A stretch of DNA of 56,265 nt from Conoideocrella luteorostrata. Its lineage: Eukaryota; Ascomycota; Sordariomycetes; Hypocreales; Clavicipitaceae. Shown in pieces: positions 54,147 through 56,265 of this stretch. The DNA lies in NCBI GenBank assembly GCA_032433595.1, contig JASWJB010000294.1, positions 1-56,265 on the forward strand. The letters run 5' to 3'. The number at the start of each line of letters is the position of its first letter. Within the stretch, counting starts at the first letter, position 1. The notes beneath the pieces were generated by a model. That model did no database searches. It was not told the origin of the DNA and saw only the letters and a list, made by a program, of their open reading frames with translations. A program made the position numbers and the translations under genes.

Positions 54147-56128
54147 ATGTCGAATTGGGAAGGGCAATATTCTTGGTATTTCCCACCTGGTCAGATGGAT
54201 CGTACCCTAGATCAAGGGCTTTGGTTCACAAACCCAACACTATACCAAGGTGACCCTGCACATTATACAGGATATCCAAACGCAGTTCCTGTCACAACGC
54301 CCACCCTGAGTGACGGCCTCCCGGCCTCAGGCATTAATTCCACACCTGCCAAAGGTATGTCTACAAGCCTTACTGAAGATCATTGGGTCAGCATGAAAGA
54401 CACCATCAAGAAAATATATATTACCGAGAACAAGTCCCTCAAGGTTCTCGGAAAAATAATGAAGGAGGAATACAATTTTTCCGCAACGTGAGTCTCACTT
54501 GAACTAGAAGGTTTCACGGGCACCCTATCTGACAACGGTCTAGCCCAGATATGTACGGGAACGGATTTAAGAGAAAATGGAAACCAGAGTTCAACAAGAA
54601 TGAAACGAAAAACAACGGTGGATTGATACCGGATGAAGGCGACCGCGAAGCTCGCGCAAGATGCCGTACCGACCGAGCAGATATTCCCCAGCACGTAGTC
54701 CCTGCTTCAACAAGCAGGGACAGGCTACAACAGATCATTCAAACAATTCTTGGCCGGCTGTTTCAGTGGAATCAAGCCAACTGGTCTATAAATGACGCCT
54801 TTTTTGAGGCTCCAGGAGGAAGACCGTACCCACAGGGCAAATCATGGCGACTGCTTTCACAAATGAGCAACAATATCATTCTGCTGTCTCGTAATGGGTT
54901 CCAAACTCGCATGAATTATGCTCTCCAAAACCTTTTAGCGTCATGTGCTGATACCTGCTCTTATGAGGAGCCCGACTTTTTGGTATATTTTTGGAGACTG
55001 TGTCTCTGCTTGCGAGACTTTCGGCCTCGGGGAGAGCAGAGGGTAAAAAAACATGAGTTCCGTCTCTTACGTTTATTCCTCAACTTCATATGTGTGCAGC
55101 TTGAAAAGTCTCTACCCAACCATGCGTTCCTTCCCCTAGCTACCTGGTTGAAAGGGGTGTTAGTGGAGTGGCCAAAAATGTTCAAAGCAGAAATCGGATG
55201 GGCATATCATTACACTATCACTTGTTTTGCCGCCACTGTCACACACTCAAGTCACCCCTTAATACTCACCATGCTGGTGCATCATCAAAGCTATTGGAGA
55301 AAGGCCCAGATATCAGAGCTTCCTCCCATCGGCGAGTGCTACGAAGCCACGCAAAATAGACTCCAGGGTGCTTTTAACAAGCATGATGCCGTGCAAGTTT
55401 CATTGAAAGCAGACCTCTTTCTCTCCTTGCCCACTGAAGCCCCCGCTCAAGATCCTGCTGTGGAGGAAAACACAGCTGAAGAGATTCTTGCGTTAAAGAA
55501 AAGCACAGCTAAAGAGATTCTTGGGTTGACAGACGAGCACTGCACGCCAAAAGAGTTTGAACCGTCGCTTCAGTGGGATCAACGTGTGCATGCCTATGCA
55601 ATCTGCACAGAGTGGCTTGCTACGCATTTGTTTGAAAGCGGAGCATCACAGGACGGAGAAGAAGGTTACGGATACCTCAACAGGGCTATTGAGAGTCTCA
55701 AACAAGGGGATTACGAATGTCGCATATGGGCTGCCGCTCTCTCAAGACGTCTCAAGTTGTGGCTGGAGCTTGAAAAAAGATACAAGAAGGCCCCGCGACT
55801 GACCAAGGACAATCGAAAATCAACCTTCGAGAGAAAGCCAAGCAACGCGAAGGGCGGCGGCGATCAAAGGGGACTCTTACTTGACCCGGACGAGGGCAAC
55901 GAGCATAAAAAATCAAGAAGCAAGAAATTTGAAAACGAAATAGCCCGCCTACACGCTATCAAGCTCATGATCCCGGAAAGCCCCATCGAGAGAGTCGGAT
56001 CATACCATCTGAAAGGTTCCAGAGCTCATCAACGCTTGAAAAGAAAGGGCGAGGAGGCCGGCTTGTTGCCGGCACTGGAAAGATTCATTATGACCATGTT
56101 ATTTGTTCCTGGACAAAGGGACTTGTGA
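54147..56128 (+). CDS. Clr5-domain protein, 641 aa
   Basis: Exons 54147-54487 and 54544-56128 (56-nt intron, branch CTGAC). After a Pro/Thr-rich start, residues about 77-135 match the fungal Clr5 domain: EDHWVSMKDTIKKIYITENK, then SLKVLGKIMKEEYNFSATPD and MYGNGFKRKWKPEFNKNE. The rest is helical without a named domain. A short duplicated unit occurs late in the protein (TAEEILALKK and TAKEILGL), and a Lys/Arg-rich stretch lies near residue 550 and beyond. Clr5 is a putative DNA-binding domain named from a fission-yeast silencing factor and is expanded in moulds, often in accessory regions. The gene's role is unknown. It is divergent from the unknown hydrophobic protein. Confidence 0.85.
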
Positions 56129-56265
56129 TGGTATGACTGATTGGTTGTGATGGGGCGGTCTTTATGTGTACACACACACCTATGGTCCAATGTACTTATC
56201 GTTCAATGTACTGCATAAGTAGCAGAACAGAATGCTGAGCAATGTGGTTTCTTCCATGCCATCTT

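Overview
The window is nuclear DNA of a filamentous ascomycete (Pezizomycotina). Genes carry short 43-121 nt introns with GT-AG ends and CTAAC/CTGAC-like branch points, genes lie on both strands, and the families are typical of moulds: a Zn(II)2Cys6 regulator, a PTH11-like rhodopsin-domain protein, a Clr5-domain protein and fungal AZUL-HECT and REI1 proteins. The style suggests Sordariomycetes, perhaps Hypocreales, but that is inference. Eighteen protein-coding genes are supported, plus one weaker orphan membrane-protein gene, one ankyrin-repeat relic and one possible relic reading frame. All exon structures below were worked out by hand from splice sites and protein continuity. No tRNA, rRNA, CRISPR array or intact transposon was found.

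Region 1 (1-14.5 kb, accessory): a large von Willebrand A plus RBR ubiquitin-ligase-like gene runs off the left edge. It is followed by a Zn2Cys6 regulator, a gamma-butyrobetaine-hydroxylase-like 2-oxoglutarate dioxygenase and a class II aldolase. The last two are divergent from a shared 739-bp promoter with a CGG-N9-CCG site, so the three may form a small catabolic unit. A gene-poor 2.8-kb stretch and an AYR1-like short-chain dehydrogenase follow.

Region 2 (15-34 kb, mostly conserved housekeeping): a signal-peptide/one-TM surface protein; REI1 (late 60S assembly); an AZUL-HECT ubiquitin ligase; an AlkB-like dioxygenase; an EngB/GTPBP8-type GTPase; a C3HC/Rsm1 zinc-finger protein; a Srp40/Nopp140-like nucleolar protein; and a fungal membrane protein. 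The pairs REI1/HECT, AlkB/EngB and C3HC/Srp40 are divergent. HECT/AlkB, EngB/C3HC and Srp40/membrane protein are convergent.

Region 3 (35-56 kb, accessory): an ADGF-type adenosine deaminase; a 4.5-kb gene-poor tract with a decayed ankyrin-repeat gene; two orphan membrane or secreted proteins; a GABA/choline-type amino-acid permease; a PTH11-like seven-TM protein; a membrane-anchored TAP-like serine peptidase; an unknown protein with a long Gly/Ala-rich hydrophobic C-terminal half; and, head to head with it, a Clr5-domain protein.

The most noteworthy signals are the VWA-RBR fusion, an 8-mer (ACGGAGTA) repeated far above chance in non-coding DNA, two GC-AG introns, the possible regulator/dioxygenase/aldolase unit, and the uncharacterised pair at 52.0-56.1 kb.
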